Shown: in pieces, positions 1 to 8,700 of the stretch
How positions within the stretch are numbered: the stretch's first letter is position 1
Layout: every line of letters starts with the position of its first letter
Virus record (IMG/VR): IMGVR_UViG_3300047312_000343
Location: 1-27,168 of that record
Direction: 5' to 3' (one strand)
DNA length: 27,168 nt
Source of the DNA: a virus
Translations under genes and position numbers: made by a program
The notes under the pieces: model-generated
Database searches by the model: none
Told to the model about the DNA's origin: nothing
The model's input: the letters and a program-made list of their open reading frames with translations, nothing else

Positions 1-152
1 AGAATTGCAGCGGCATGCAGATCAGCGTCCTGAAGATCGGTGCGTTGTTCAAGCTGGCCGGCAAGATGCTGGACGAGGGCGCCGAGCTGCCGGCGATCGT
101 CAACGCGATGTGGGGGTTCGCCGAGAACCCCGAGGCCCGGGTCACGGGGTGA
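1..152 (+). CDS. 3' end of an unidentified phage gene (partial)
   Basis: The reading frame is open from the window edge to a TGA at 150-152. An ATG at 15 would give a 45-residue protein, but there is no ribosome binding site in the 14 bases before it, so the gene probably begins outside the window. The visible end is an amphipathic helical stretch (KIGALFKLAGKML) followed by a short acidic tail. The family is not recognised. It is read in the same direction as the tail-fibre-like module downstream. Confidence 0.4.
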   Translation, partial: NCSGMQISVLKIGALFKLAGKMLDEGAELPAIVNAMWGFAENPEARVTG

Positions 153-214
153 CCCAAGGTCGCCCCTCCACTTCAGACGGAGTAACCTTCGTCGCCTCGA
201 AAGGAGGTGACACT

Positions 215-451
215 ATGCCCATCGATACCGCGACCCCGTTCTATGCGAACCTTGATGGTCTGCCAGTGCGGGGCAATTACAGCGAGGCGTGGATCTACGC
301 CGACAACAAATGGCAGAAGACCCACCCCGCCGAGATCAACCACAATGCCCATGTTATGACTCAGGCAGCTTTCGCCGAGATGTTCGGCGAGCTGCCCGAT
401 CTGCCAAGTGCGGCGTTCCATTCCGGTGACAAACTATCCAGCACCGGGTGA
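215..451 (+). CDS. Small hypothetical protein (78 aa)
   Basis: The ATG at 215 follows AAAGGAGGTGA, an almost complete match to the anti-Shine-Dalgarno sequence at ideal spacing. This decides the start and implies strong translation. The 78-residue product is soluble and rich in aromatic residues (FYANLDG, EAWIYADNKWQK), with no recognised domain. Its 3' end overlaps the 3' end of the opposing gene at 361-1179 by 91 bp, so one of the two tails is read on both strands. It lies at the start of a plus-strand run of tail-type genes and may be a minor structural protein, but that is a guess. Confidence 0.6.
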   Translation: MPIDTATPFYANLDGLPVRGNYSEAWIYADNKWQKTHPAEINHNAHVMTQAAFAEMFGELPDLPSAAFHSGDKLSSTG

Positions 452-1179
452 TAGAGCGCCATCATCGCTTCAGCCTCGCGCTTGTGCCCCGCGACATCAT
501 CCGCCGCCAGTGCCTGGGCCGCTTGGTAGTGCTTATGGCCGCCCTTCACCTCTTTGGCCTCCAGCATGTCAGGGTGCCATATCTGCACCTCGCCCATCTG
601 GCCGTTGGGGAACTTCACCATCAGCTTGCGATCGAAATAGCCGACCGGTGTGGTTGCCCATCCCTCATCAGCGATCGGGAACCGCTTGGCGAACTCTTTG
701 ACGATCGCCTCGGCCTGCTCGGGCTTGGTGACGTTGAACCCGATGCGGGCCGCGTCGGTGATCCTGGCGGGCGTGCGGCCAGGGCGCGCCAGCTTCTCGG
801 CCAGACGTTTGCGCTTCTTGGCGCCCGGGTTCTTCAATTCGGCGCCGCTCATCTTGCCGATCTCCTCGCCGGCCTTGCCCAGCAGGCCCTGGTTCGTCAC
901 AGATGATTCCATCAGGGCGTCCAGCGTCTTGCAGCATTCTGCCGCCGCCGTGACCCGGTCGCGCCATTCGGTGGCTGCCTTGGGGCCGTGCGCGACGACC
1001 CCCGGTTTATCCTCCCCGCCGCCGCCCTTGGGAGCCTCGCCAGCGGCCTTGCCACCACCGCCGCTACTGGTCCACTCCCCCTTGGGATCGCGCGCCTCAG
1101 AGGGGTCGTAGGCGTCGCGCGCGTAGTTCCTCGACCCGAACAGGATGTCGCGACCCATGCGCGCGCCATACAGTGTCAT
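361..1179 (-). CDS. RelA/SpoT-like domain protein with phage linker motif (272 aa)
   Basis: The frame is open from a GTG at 1230, but the ATG at 1179 is preferred because AAGAGGA lies 9 bases upstream, whereas the GTG lies beyond the operator at 1192. Residues 24-43 hold a linker (YDPSEARDPKGEW then SSGGGG) related to two linkers in the portal fusion at 5729-10789. After a Gly/Lys-rich spacer, residues 135-220 resemble a RelA/SpoT nucleotidyltransferase fold: RITDAARIGF (D142), DEGW (171-174), GYFDRKLMV (Y181), GEVQIWHPDM (E197, Q199) and GGHKHY (211-218). RelA/SpoT enzymes make (p)ppGpp, and phage toxSAS relatives make toxic alarmones. The synthetase R-x-K segment is not obvious, so activity is uncertain. 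It is the only minus-strand gene in the 1-5.7 kb module, placing it apart from the packaging genes whose linker it shares. An injected effector or virion-associated enzyme is the leading idea. Confidence 0.65.
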   Translation of the reverse strand: MTLYGARMGRDILFGSRNYARDAYDPSEARDPKGEWTSSGGGGKAAGEAPKGGGGEDKPGVVAHGPKAATEWRDRVTAAAECCKTLDALMESSVTNQGLLGKAGEEIGKMSGAELKNPGAKKRKRLAEKLARPGRTPARITDAARIGFNVTKPEQAEAIVKEFAKRFPIADEGWATTPVGYFDRKLMVKFPNGQMGEVQIWHPDMLEAKEVKGGHKHYQAAQALAADDVAGHKREAEAMMALYHPVLDSLSPEWNAALGRSGSSPNISAKAA

Positions 1180-1191
1180 TGGCAAAATCCT

Positions 1192-1210
1192 CTTGACATC
1201 TCGGGTCAGG
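1192..1210. promoter_or_regulatory. Dyad operator CTTGAC-N7-GTCAGG, copy 1
   Basis: CTTGACATCTCGGGTCAGG is one of four copies of the same dyad in the window. It lies between the minus-strand gene at 361-1179 and the plus-strand glycosidase at 1251. A TTGACA -35 hexamer sits at 1193-1198, but no good -10 follows at 16-18 bases, unlike the other three copies. It may act mainly as a binding site or drive a weak promoter. Confidence 0.5.
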
Positions 1211-1250
1211 ATGGTGTCCAGCTTCGCCACTAAGATAGGGGATAAACACG

Positions 1251-2576
1251 ATGTCTGATCCGGTTACCCGCAAGGAGTTCGATGAATTGGAAGCCCGCGT
1301 GGCGGCGCTGGAGGAGGCGATGGATATCTCCGAGCCGGAGCCGGTGCCGCCGGACCCGACCGAGGGCATCCAGGCCAAACGCGTTGTCGACCTGATCGAG
1401 CGGTTCGGGGTGAACACGTTCAGCTCGATGGACGCGCACAATGCCTGGGGCAGTTGGCCGGCGGATTATTCACCACCGTCCACCATCGCGGCGTTGAAGT
1501 ATCTCGTCGGCGACAGCGGGTTCACCCTGGGCGTTCGCGAGTATCACTATGCCGGTCGCTACGACATGCAGAAGCAGTGGTTTGCGGCGATCCTGACGGA
1601 GTTCCCCAGCACGCGGTTCACCGTCTGCCCTGGCGCCAATGCCAGCGTCGCCGATGTGCCCACCATGCTGCAGTTACCGCACACCTGGGTCGAGGGATTG
1701 AACGAGCCGAACACCGACTTCGGTTCCGGCGAGGTGCCGTTTGAGACGACCCTCGCCATTCAGGATGCCATCATCGCTGGCGAAGATCATGGCATCATGG
1801 GTCCGTCGATCGTGGCGGGCACACCGCATCCCGAAGGCTGGATAACGGGTTACTGCGGGACACCCGAGAACCTCGCGACGCTCAACGAAAAGCTGGATCT
1901 CGGCAACGGACACTATTACCCGCCCGCGTCGCCCGACGTGCCCGGCACCGGTTATTCGGTGAACGAGTATGTGGGCGGGCTGTGGAGTGTCTACGGACAT
2001 GATCTGATCCACCTGACCGAGTTCCATCCCACGTTATACAACGCGCGGGGTTTCAAGCCCGACCAGCTCGGCTGGGACGGCGAACGCGACGCGTATTACA
2101 CACTATGCACGTGGCTGCGTTGTGCGCAGAACGGCACGCAGGGGCTGTGGTGGTATGCGTTATTCGACTACGGCACCGTCTACAAGTGTGGCCTGTTCCC
2201 GCAGAAATACGCCAACGATCCACGACCGGCGGCCACGGCGATCCGCAACCTCTGCACGATCTGCGCTGATAAGGGCGACCGGCATGGTTTCGTGCCCGGT
2301 GTGCTGGGTATGGAGGTCACCGGGCTGACCGATGCGATGGACTACGACGTGTATCAGGCGAGCGACGGGCGGTATCTAGTACCAGTGTGGCACGCTGCCG
2401 AGGAACTCGGGCAGGGCGATGCGGTGGCAGTAACTTTCGTATTCGGCACGCCCGTGAAAAGCATCAACCTGTACAACCCGCTCGTCGGTGCCGCTCCGGT
2501 CGAGACGCGCCACGACGTCACGCATACGACGATCGCTATGTCGCCGGATGTGATCGTGTTGGAGATCCATCCGTAA
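1251..2576 (+). CDS. Clan GH-A glycoside hydrolase, probable virion-associated depolymerase (441 aa)
   Basis: The protein starts with a short predicted coiled coil (residues 8-25, DELEARVAALEEAMD), then an acidic Pro-rich spacer (28-38) and a TIM-barrel-like domain (about 42-340). Two clan GH-A signatures are visible: EGLNEPN with E152 as the expected acid/base, and HLTEFHP with E257 as the expected nucleophile. Their separation of about 105 residues fits the clan (GH39/GH5-like). A WWYALFDYG segment follows near the barrel end, then a beta-rich C-terminal region (about 340-441). Such enzymes on phage particles cleave host surface glycans; the substrate cannot be told. AGGGGAT upstream supports the start. 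There is no signal peptide, as expected for a tail component. An N-terminal helix followed by a catalytic body fits a trimeric tail spike, which is inference. Confidence 0.8.
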   Translation: MSDPVTRKEFDELEARVAALEEAMDISEPEPVPPDPTEGIQAKRVVDLIERFGVNTFSSMDAHNAWGSWPADYSPPSTIAALKYLVGDSGFTLGVREYHYAGRYDMQKQWFAAILTEFPSTRFTVCPGANASVADVPTMLQLPHTWVEGLNEPNTDFGSGEVPFETTLAIQDAIIAGEDHGIMGPSIVAGTPHPEGWITGYCGTPENLATLNEKLDLGNGHYYPPASPDVPGTGYSVNEYVGGLWSVYGHDLIHLTEFHPTLYNARGFKPDQLGWDGERDAYYTLCTWLRCAQNGTQGLWWYALFDYGTVYKCGLFPQKYANDPRPAATAIRNLCTICADKGDRHGFVPGVLGMEVTGLTDAMDYDVYQASDGRYLVPVWHAAEELGQGDAVAVTFVFGTPVKSINLYNPLVGAAPVETRHDVTHTTIAMSPDVIVLEIHP

Positions 2577-2588
2577 AGGGAAATGACG

Positions 2589-2795
2589 ATGACCAAGATT
2601 CGGCGTCCGGCATTCACGCACTGTATCCAACATAAGTCTGAGACAGACATCCGCGTGCTATACGGCAATAGGATCATCAGCCGGCACTCGACAGTCGAAG
2701 CCGCACGGCTTGCCCTGGATGCCATCTTCGCAAGTCGAGCGCTAGACCCTACCTCCGATAATCGACGTTGCCGAAAGAACGTGGCCGATGGCTGA
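2589..2795 (+). CDS. Small basic hypothetical protein (68 aa)
   Basis: Two ATGs occur in frame, at 2583 and 2589. AAAGGG at 2575-2580 is too close to the first and well spaced for the second, so 2589 is chosen. The protein is basic, with no membrane segment and no recognised domain. A central stretch (VLYGNRIISRHSTVEAARLA) looks like a small alpha/beta unit. It begins 12 bases after the glycosidase stop and overlaps the next gene by 8 bases, so co-transcription is likely. Confidence 0.5.
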   Translation: MTKIRRPAFTHCIQHKSETDIRVLYGNRIISRHSTVEAARLALDAIFASRALDPTSDNRRCRKNVADG

Positions 2796-2958
2796 CGAGA
2801 TTGAAGCGCGCGAGGTCTTTCGCGTGGAAGTGCGCGAGGGGCATCATGTCCGGGTAGTCGTATCCGGCGAGATAGACGAGGGCCTGCTGGCCGGCCTGGA
2901 AGATTTCATCGCGTGGCGGCGGCGGCTGGCGGCAGACGTTCCTACCCGCGACCCATGA
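2788..2958 (+). CDS. Small acidic hypothetical protein (56 aa)
   Basis: ATG at 2788 opens a 56-codon frame ending at the TGA of 2956-2958. The product has a strand-rich acidic beginning (AREVFRVEVREGHHVRVVV) and a short helix (LLAGLEDFIAWRRRLAADV). Coding is supported by the tight packing: it overlaps the previous gene by 8 bases, shares an ATGA with the next, and otherwise this stretch would be a gap. The family is not recognised. Confidence 0.6.
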   Translation: MADEIEAREVFRVEVREGHHVRVVVSGEIDEGLLAGLEDFIAWRRRLAADVPTRDP

Positions 2959-3194
2959 TCGACGTCACCGCCGTCATCCTGATCGGCCTGAGCGCCATCG
3001 CCATCGGGCTGTCGGTCGGCTTGCTTTGGCGCGAGATGATCCGCATAGACCGGTGGCTGACCAAGCTGGAGCTGGACGTGCGGCGCCTGGAGCGGTCGCC
3101 CGGGGTGGCGCAGCGAGAGTTTGATCTGGACCAGCTCATGGAACGCGCCAAGCGGATTGCAGCTCACGGGGTGAACAATGGCGATCACGAATGA
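2955..3194 (+). CDS. Single-pass membrane protein with coiled-coil tail (79 aa)
   Basis: The start at 2955 overlaps the previous stop as ATGA; the frame extends further upstream but that part reads through the preceding gene. Residues 4-25 (VTAVILIGLSAIAIGLSVGLLW) form one hydrophobic segment. A charged amphipathic helix follows (about 26-72, IDRWLTKLELDVRRLE). This layout matches phage inner-membrane lysis accessories such as holins or i-spanins, which also sit next to tail genes, but no family signature proves it. The last 17 bases overlap the start of the 595-aa gene. Confidence 0.65.
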   Translation: MIDVTAVILIGLSAIAIGLSVGLLWREMIRIDRWLTKLELDVRRLERSPGVAQREFDLDQLMERAKRIAAHGVNNGDHE

Positions 3195-4965
3195 CGTTAC
3201 GATCACGGTCAAGGGCAGCGTCGACTTCACTGGCGAGGTCGATGCCACGTTCGTCGTGTCATTGAGCAGCCCGACACCGCCCACACCCACGCCGACACCG
3301 CCCACACCGACGCCGACACCGCCCACACCAACACCCACGCCGACGCCTCTCCCCACACCCACGCCCACGCCACCGCCAGATCCCGGTCCCGGGCCGACCG
3401 CCGAGCTGTCGGTCTGCGTCGAATACAATGACACCGAGTTTTGGTATCACGCCGACGACGGCATCGACCGGGGCGACTGGATCGATCAGCGCGGCGCGTT
3501 CGTGCAGAACCGCCTCGATGCCACCAATGCCGAGTTGCCGGAATTGCGGGTGCAGTTCCGCTGCGATCGCGACGGCACGCGCGACGAGGTCGTATTTGAG
3601 CTGGGTGACACCACGGCGGGCACCAAGGCCTACAATATGACCAGCTACACTGCGACGATCTACCGAGGCACCGATGTGCTCGCCACGGTGGATGTGCCGG
3701 AGCACTATTGGTATTCGCGCTGGCGCTGGCAATCGAAACCGCGCCCGATCGTTGCGACCACCTTGGAACTACAGGACGCCGACTTGCTGCCGCACTTCGA
3801 CATGGAGCTGTCAACCACACGCCCGCTGTCGCCGACGCGGGTGTACGAACCGATGGGCTTGGCGGGACTGACCGCCTACGTGCCGAGCACCGGCGAGCGC
3901 GACGAGATCGGACTGGTCACAGAGGCGCAAGCAGAATACCTGCGCGGTGACGCGCCGGTGGACTCGCTCATCGCGCAGGCCGAGGCGAGCGGAACCATGC
4001 CGTGGCATTATCGCAATGAGGACGGCGGCGCGGTGTTCAATTTCATCGAACACCCGCAGGCGACGCTGTATGGGCCGACCATCCCCTGGATCGCCACGCC
4101 GATAACGCTCGACGTCGCGCATGAGCCTGATCTTGGCTACGTGCCGTTCTTGTTGACCGGCGATCCGTATTACTTGGAGGAACTACAATTCGCGGCAACA
4201 TATAATGTTCTCGCATCAAATCCACAATCACGCGGCAACTACTGCATCGGGTTCGCGACCCGCGCGCACGCATGGGCGTTGCGCACTTTGGCACACTGCG
4301 CGCGTATGACACCCGACAACGCACCCGCTTGGGTGCAGCCACGCGCGTATTGGAAGGACTGGCTTGATGGTAATCGCGACTGGATGTTGAACCGCTATGT
4401 GCATCCGACAGCGGCACCATTCACCGCGTCGCCTTACACGATACTGCACTACATGGCCGATGCGACCAACTCGCCGGGCAGCAGCACGATGCCGGCGGGC
4501 ACAGTCTCGCAGCAATGGATGGAAGATTATGAGGCGGCGGTATTAGGCCATGTCGTGGCGATCGGTTACGGCGATTGGCTGCCGATCCTAGAGTGGAAAT
4601 TGGCCAACAGCATCGCTCGCACCAATGGCACAAGCGGCTGGGTGCGCGCCAAACCAACGCCATACAACGTCGCGCTGCGTGCAACGGACAAGTCACCCTA
4701 CGTCCAAAGCTGGCAGGAGTCGTGGGATCTGAATGTCACGATGCAGCCGGACATCGCAGAGTTCGATGACCCCGACATCATACCGGCTGGCGACTCTTTG
4801 GTTTACGCGTCATACACAATGTCCGCGCTGGCGATCGCGGCGGCGCTCGGCATCGAAGGAGCAACCGACTGCTACGAATGGCTGCGTTCGCAGCTCGTCG
4901 CGAATAGCGATACCAAGACCTACGTCGATCGCAAATGGTCTATGGGATCGCTGGATCACGTGTAA
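3178..4965 (+). CDS. Large tail-associated protein with Pro-Thr stalk (595 aa)
   Basis: The N-terminal 30 residues form a beta-like anchor (NDVTITVKGSVDFTGEVDAT). Residues 31-73 are a Pro-Thr stalk encoded in part by a 21-bp tandem repeat. Residues 75-240 look beta-rich, and residues 290-590 are helical and aromatic-rich (TGDPYYLEELQFAATYN, TRAHAWALRTLAHCAR, AYWKDWLDGNRDWML). The helical part resembles (alpha/alpha) toroid or six-hairpin glycosidase folds in spacing, but no catalytic motif can be assigned. GGGGTGA lies just upstream of the ATG. Position after a glycosidase and the anchor-stalk-body layout suggest a receptor-binding or glycan-active tail protein. There is no signal peptide. 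Confidence 0.75.
   Translation: MAITNDVTITVKGSVDFTGEVDATFVVSLSSPTPPTPTPTPPTPTPTPPTPTPTPTPLPTPTPTPPPDPGPGPTAELSVCVEYNDTEFWYHADDGIDRGDWIDQRGAFVQNRLDATNAELPELRVQFRCDRDGTRDEVVFELGDTTAGTKAYNMTSYTATIYRGTDVLATVDVPEHYWYSRWRWQSKPRPIVATTLELQDADLLPHFDMELSTTRPLSPTRVYEPMGLAGLTAYVPSTGERDEIGLVTEAQAEYLRGDAPVDSLIAQAEASGTMPWHYRNEDGGAVFNFIEHPQATLYGPTIPWIATPITLDVAHEPDLGYVPFLLTGDPYYLEELQFAATYNVLASNPQSRGNYCIGFATRAHAWALRTLAHCARMTPDNAPAWVQPRAYWKDWLDGNRDWMLNRYVHPTAAPFTASPYTILHYMADATNSPGSSTMPAGTVSQQWMEDYEAAVLGHVVAIGYGDWLPILEWKLANSIARTNGTSGWVRAKPTPYNVALRATDKSPYVQSWQESWDLNVTMQPDIAEFDDPDIIPAGDSLVYASYTMSALAIAAALGIEGATDCYEWLRSQLVANSDTKTYVDRKWSMGSLDHV
3271..3333 (+). repeat. 21-bp tandem repeat, three copies, coding the Pro-Thr stalk
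   Basis: The unit CCGACACCGCCCACACCNAC plus one base occurs three times in a row with one to three changes between copies, and degenerate PT codons follow to about 3369. Each unit encodes PTPPTPT. The repeat length is a multiple of three, so copy-number change would lengthen or shorten the stalk without breaking the frame. Confidence 0.8.
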
Positions 4966-5054
4966 TGCTGATCTCGCTCGGCCTCGCCGGCTTAGGCGCC
5001 GGCGGCATCATGGTGATGGCGTTCGTGCTGGTCTATCTGGTCTCCGCGCGCTAG
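4965..5054 (+). CDS. Possible 29-aa membrane miniprotein
   Basis: ATG at 4965 overlaps the stop of the 595-aa gene as TAATG and opens 29 codons ending at TAG 5052-5054. The product is almost one hydrophobic helix (LAGLGAGGIMVMAFVLVYLV) with an SAR tail. The stop-start overlap is the same style used by other genes here and supports translation by coupling. No ribosome binding site is obvious, and no family can be named. A small lysis or tail-anchoring peptide is possible. Confidence 0.4.
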   Translation: MLISLGLAGLGAGGIMVMAFVLVYLVSAR

Positions 5055-5075
5055 CTCCCGCGACGAACAAATCTT

Positions 5076-5105
5076 CTTGACGTTTCGCGTCAGGATAATT
5101 ATGTT
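5076..5105 (+). promoter_or_regulatory. Promoter with dyad operator, copy 2
   Basis: CTTGACGTTTCGCGTCAGG at 5076-5094 contains a TTGACG -35 at 5077-5082. A TATGTT -10 at 5100-5105 is spaced 17 bases away. The promoter points at the two-gene unit beginning at 5132. The second dyad arm falls inside the spacer, so a bound protein would block or remodel polymerase. Confidence 0.6.
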
Positions 5106-5131
5106 CGCTGCAACATAATGGAGCACTGACG

Positions 5132-5368
5132 ATGAAAGATCCCACCGAGGCGGCGCGGCGCCGGATGGTCGAGACCGACGCCCCGGCGCGGGATCTGGCC
5201 GCCCATACCGGGGAAACCTGGAACACCGAGGAGCTGCGCCGGGATTTCGATGTGATATGCTTCCTGGCGCCGTTCGTGCTGGTGCGACGCAAGGCCGACG
5301 GCAAGACCGGTGCCTTGGAGTTCACCCATCGCCCCCGCGTCTACTTCGACTGGCAGGAGGATCGCTGA
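5132..5368 (+). CDS. Hypothetical protein (78 aa)
   Basis: First gene after the operator-bearing promoter at 5076-5105. ATGGAGC gives a GGAG ribosome binding site 9 bases before the ATG. The N-terminal third is charged and likely disordered (EAARRRMVETDAPARDLAAH). The rest looks like a small alpha/beta unit ending in FTHRPRVYFDWQEDR, with a hydrophobic core VICFLAPFVLVRRK. No family is recognised. The stop overlaps the next start (TGATG), so the two are translationally coupled. Confidence 0.7.
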   Translation: MKDPTEAARRRMVETDAPARDLAAHTGETWNTEELRRDFDVICFLAPFVLVRRKADGKTGALEFTHRPRVYFDWQEDR

Positions 5369-5571
5369 TGGCCACGCTGGACGAGGATCACGTCGTCGGC
5401 TTGCTGCGCGCCGCCGGCATGGAGGTCACCCGGGAAAACTGGATCGGCGCGGCCTACGGCGACGAGGTGCCGGACCCTTGGAGCATGGAGGATGAGCTGA
5501 GCCTCCCCGAGGAGCTGCAGGACTGGTCGAAGGTCGCGACGGACGATGACGAAGGGGTAGAGGGTGCCTGA
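5368..5571 (+). CDS. Small acidic hypothetical protein (67 aa)
   Basis: ATG at 5368 overlaps the stop of the preceding gene, with AGGAGG 7 bases upstream. The protein is strongly acidic (EDELSLPEELQDW, ATDDDEGVEG). Small acidic phage proteins expressed from their own promoter often bind host or phage proteins, but no specific role can be read. Its stop codon lies inside a CCTGACACTTTG sequence (5567-5578) that also occurs in the iteron array at 24916-24954. Confidence 0.7.
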   Translation: MATLDEDHVVGLLRAAGMEVTRENWIGAAYGDEVPDPWSMEDELSLPEELQDWSKVATDDDEGVEGA

Positions 5572-5582
5572 CACTTTGATCT

Positions 5583-5711
5583 ATGACGGGCGCGCATAGC
5601 TACATGGCCAGCCTCCCTAACCGATACGTCCCCCTCAACGGGCCACGGGTTCCCGCTCATTGGACGCCGGCATGGGCAAAGTCAGTCAGGCTGAAAGTGT
5701 TTAATGACTAA
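5583..5711 (+). CDS. Doubtful 42-aa ORF in the convergent gap
   Basis: An open frame from ATG 5583 to TAA 5709-5711 would give a small basic protein (YVPLNGPRVPAHWTPAWAKS). No ribosome binding site precedes it. It is the only candidate in the 157 bases between the acidic gene and the end of the portal fusion. No convincing terminator was seen in this gap either. Confidence 0.22.
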   Translation: MTGAHSYMASLPNRYVPLNGPRVPAHWTPAWAKSVRLKVFND

Positions 5712-5728
5712 GGTTGGCCGCGCCCACC

Positions 5729-8700
5729 CTACGCATTCCCCGCCTTCTTCGCCGTCTTCGCCCGCTTGGCGCCGCGCAGCTTGCGCGCGGCCTTGGGCTT
5801 AGGCGGCGCCGGCAGGCCGTCCTCCGGCTTGTCCACGCCACCGGCCAGCTCCCAGATCGCCTGCTGGGTCCTGGCGAGGTCGCGCTCGCCGGCGTGATAC
5901 TCGCGCCACAGCGCCCGCACACCGCGCACGGTGTTTTTCGTCATCCGGCTGTCGAATAGCTTACGCTTCATCTCCCAGGTGACCGACTGCAGCACGCGCG
6001 GTGCCACGCCCAGCTCGTCGCCCAGCTCGCGGTAGGCGTCGCCCCAGAGCGGGTAGGTGCCCTGCGAGCCGGTGGTGCCCGAGCCGCTGGCGCCCTCAAA
6101 TCCGACCTCGCGCTTGTCCTTCTCCGGCGAGGTCTTGAGCGACTGCGCCACCGAGGTGCTGAGCGAGGTCGACGGGAACAGCAGCGCGGCACCGATCGCG
6201 TGGGTGTCCATGGTGACGTCGCCGTTGGTCGCGGGCGGGTCGAGGATGTTGTTGTAGAACGAGCGCACCTTGTGCAGGTCGCCCATACTGAGGCTGATCG
6301 CCTCGCGGTTGCCGCCGGATTCCAGCGCGGTGATGGCGTTGCTGATCGAGTTCAGGTTCTGCCACGCGTTCTTGGCGCGCGAGCCGTCGAGATTATACCA
6401 GGGGCCGAGCACCTTGCCGTCCGGCGTCAGCCGGTTGTAGCCCTGCGCCGGATCGTGCGCCTCGTCATACGTCCTGATCCACATCGCCTTCTCGGCGGGC
6501 AATTGCAGCTCGCCCAGGGTCTTGCCCTGGACGCGCGCCAGCAGCGGGGCGTAGTCGGGCTTCGCCCAGATCTTGCGCGCCTTGGCGCTCATCTCCTCGG
6601 ACCACGCGGTGTCCTGGTGATGGAAATAGATGTCGAGCAGCGCGTCGCCCTGCTTGACGTTCTGTGCCCACAGCTTCTGCGGTGACAGCGCTGCGTAGAC
6701 GCCGGCGGCGCTGGCCAGCGGGATGTCGTATTCCTTCGCCTTGGCGGCGGCGAAGTCATGCGCGCCCTCATACCATTTCGGTCCCTGCTCGCGCAGGCCC
6801 GACGGCGCGTGCTCCCACAGGAAGCGCAGGTTCGACTTGGCGAGGTCGATCGCCGCGCGCGCCATCTCCTTCGGCGACTTGCCGGCCAGATCGGCCTCGC
6901 GGAGCTGCGGATAGGCGTTGGGGTTCTGCAGCAGCTTCATGTTGGCCTTGAAGACCCGCTCGTCCTCTTCCATGCCCTTGAGGTCGGCGCGGCGGTATTT
7001 GTCGCCCTCGACGGCCTCGACCACGGTCGGGCGGCGCGTGGAGATGGTCGCGGGATGGCTGCCCTCGGCGACCCCGGGCAGCGGCGTGGTGGTCTCTTCC
7101 TTGGGATACTCGGTTATTTCGAAGGCTTGGCCATAGGTAGGCCGTATGCTTTTCCAGACGTCGGCAACGTCCGGAACCCCAGAGCCTTTAATGATTCTGC
7201 CGTAGGCGAGCTGGGCTTCGTGTCGCTGTTCTTGTCCGGTGGTTCCGGGGTTGTCGCCGACGAGGAACTTGGCGCGTCCGGGTTGGTCGGTGGGGGTTGT
7301 GCCATAGCGCTGCGCTGCCTTCGCGACTGCCTGAGATGTTGCCTCGCCGCTGTCGCCCATGTCGACGGCGTAGATCGTGGCACCCTCTTGTGTGGGAACG
7401 ATGGTGTGGAATGCAACACCGTCTTCCAGCAGATCCTGATGGATCTTCTCCACCGAGCCGGTGGCGTGGAAGCTGTAGAGGTGCTGGTTGCCCTCGCCCT
7501 CTTGGAACACCAAGGCGTCCTTCTGGTTCGCCAGATGCGCCTTCATCGCGGTGGCGACCTCGATCTGCTCCCAGCTCGCGCCATCCATCTCGGTCATCAC
7601 GCTGTTCTCGGCGCCGTCCGACCACGCGCCGATCGCCGGGTGGCTGGTGCTGGTCAGCCCGAGCTTCTGGTCGATCTCGCGCGACGCGGTCTCCAGCAGG
7701 CGCTGGCGCTCTGAATGCAATCCCGCCGAGGCCTGGGAGAGGTCAAGGTGCTCGGCGACCGACGGCGAGTAGAACTCCACCGCATGGTGCGCCGGCGGCG
7801 GTGTAGCTGCGACTGTAGATACCGAACGGATCGGCGTAGGCGTAAATGTGGGCGTAGATGTGGGTGTAAATGTGGGCGTAGATACAGCACGGGCCGCCTC
7901 GGTGGCGGTGTGCCGCTCTGGCGCGGCAGCGGGCGCAGCATGCGCGGGCGCCTCGGCTTTCGGCTTGGCGCCACCCCCACCCGGGCCGAACTCGCCGGCG
8001 TTCTCCGGCTGACCGCGCGGGTGTTTCGACGGGTCCCACTCGGCGTCCTGCGCGTGCTGGGCGCCAAGCCTCTCCCACACCACCTGGGCCGATGGCGCAG
8101 CACTGCCGCCCGCCTCAAATTCGCCGCCACGGTCGCTGAGCGAGTAGTTGCCGGCGTCGAACACCGCGACCTTGCCGCGCCAGACCTCTAGGATCTCGTC
8201 CTTGCCGACCGCGCGATTGACGCCGATCTCGCTCTCGCCGGTGCCCTTTACCCGGGTCTCGTGCTCTGGGTCGACGCGCTTGGCGACCATGACGTAGCAG
8301 GGCTTTTCGAAGGTCGGCTTGTGCTCCGGTGGCGCAAAGCTGTTGGCGTAGCTCTCCGCCTGATCAGGCTGGGACGACCAGTAGGTCAGGCCTTCCTGGC
8401 CGGCCATGTTATAGTCCGACACCGATTTGATCTGGCCGGTCTTCTGGAAGCTGGCGAACTCGTCGGCATCCATGCCGCGATACATATGCTCGGGGTTGGC
8501 CTCGATCGGCAGCTCGCTCGGCAGATCGCCCTTCACCGTGGCGATCTTGCGCGCGATCAGCGGCTCGTCCGGGTTCAGCGTCTCGACCTCGGCCAGCGCC
8601 GGATCGTATTGCGCGGTGTGCCGGCCCTCGTTGATGGTGACGATGCCCTTGGTCGGCTTGGCGGTGACGATCACCTCGTAGCGGTCACCGGATTCGAAGC

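Noticed and set aside
1180-1230. GTG start for the RelA/SpoT-like gene
   Set aside because: It would place the operator dyad inside the coding region and has no good ribosome binding site, unlike the ATG at 1179.
7429-7500. Possible Acb1-type 2H phosphodiesterase in the third domain of the portal fusion
   Set aside because: FHATG gives one H-x-T, but the nearby FHTIV is not a second H-x-T and the spacing of 20 residues is too short for the Acb1 active site.
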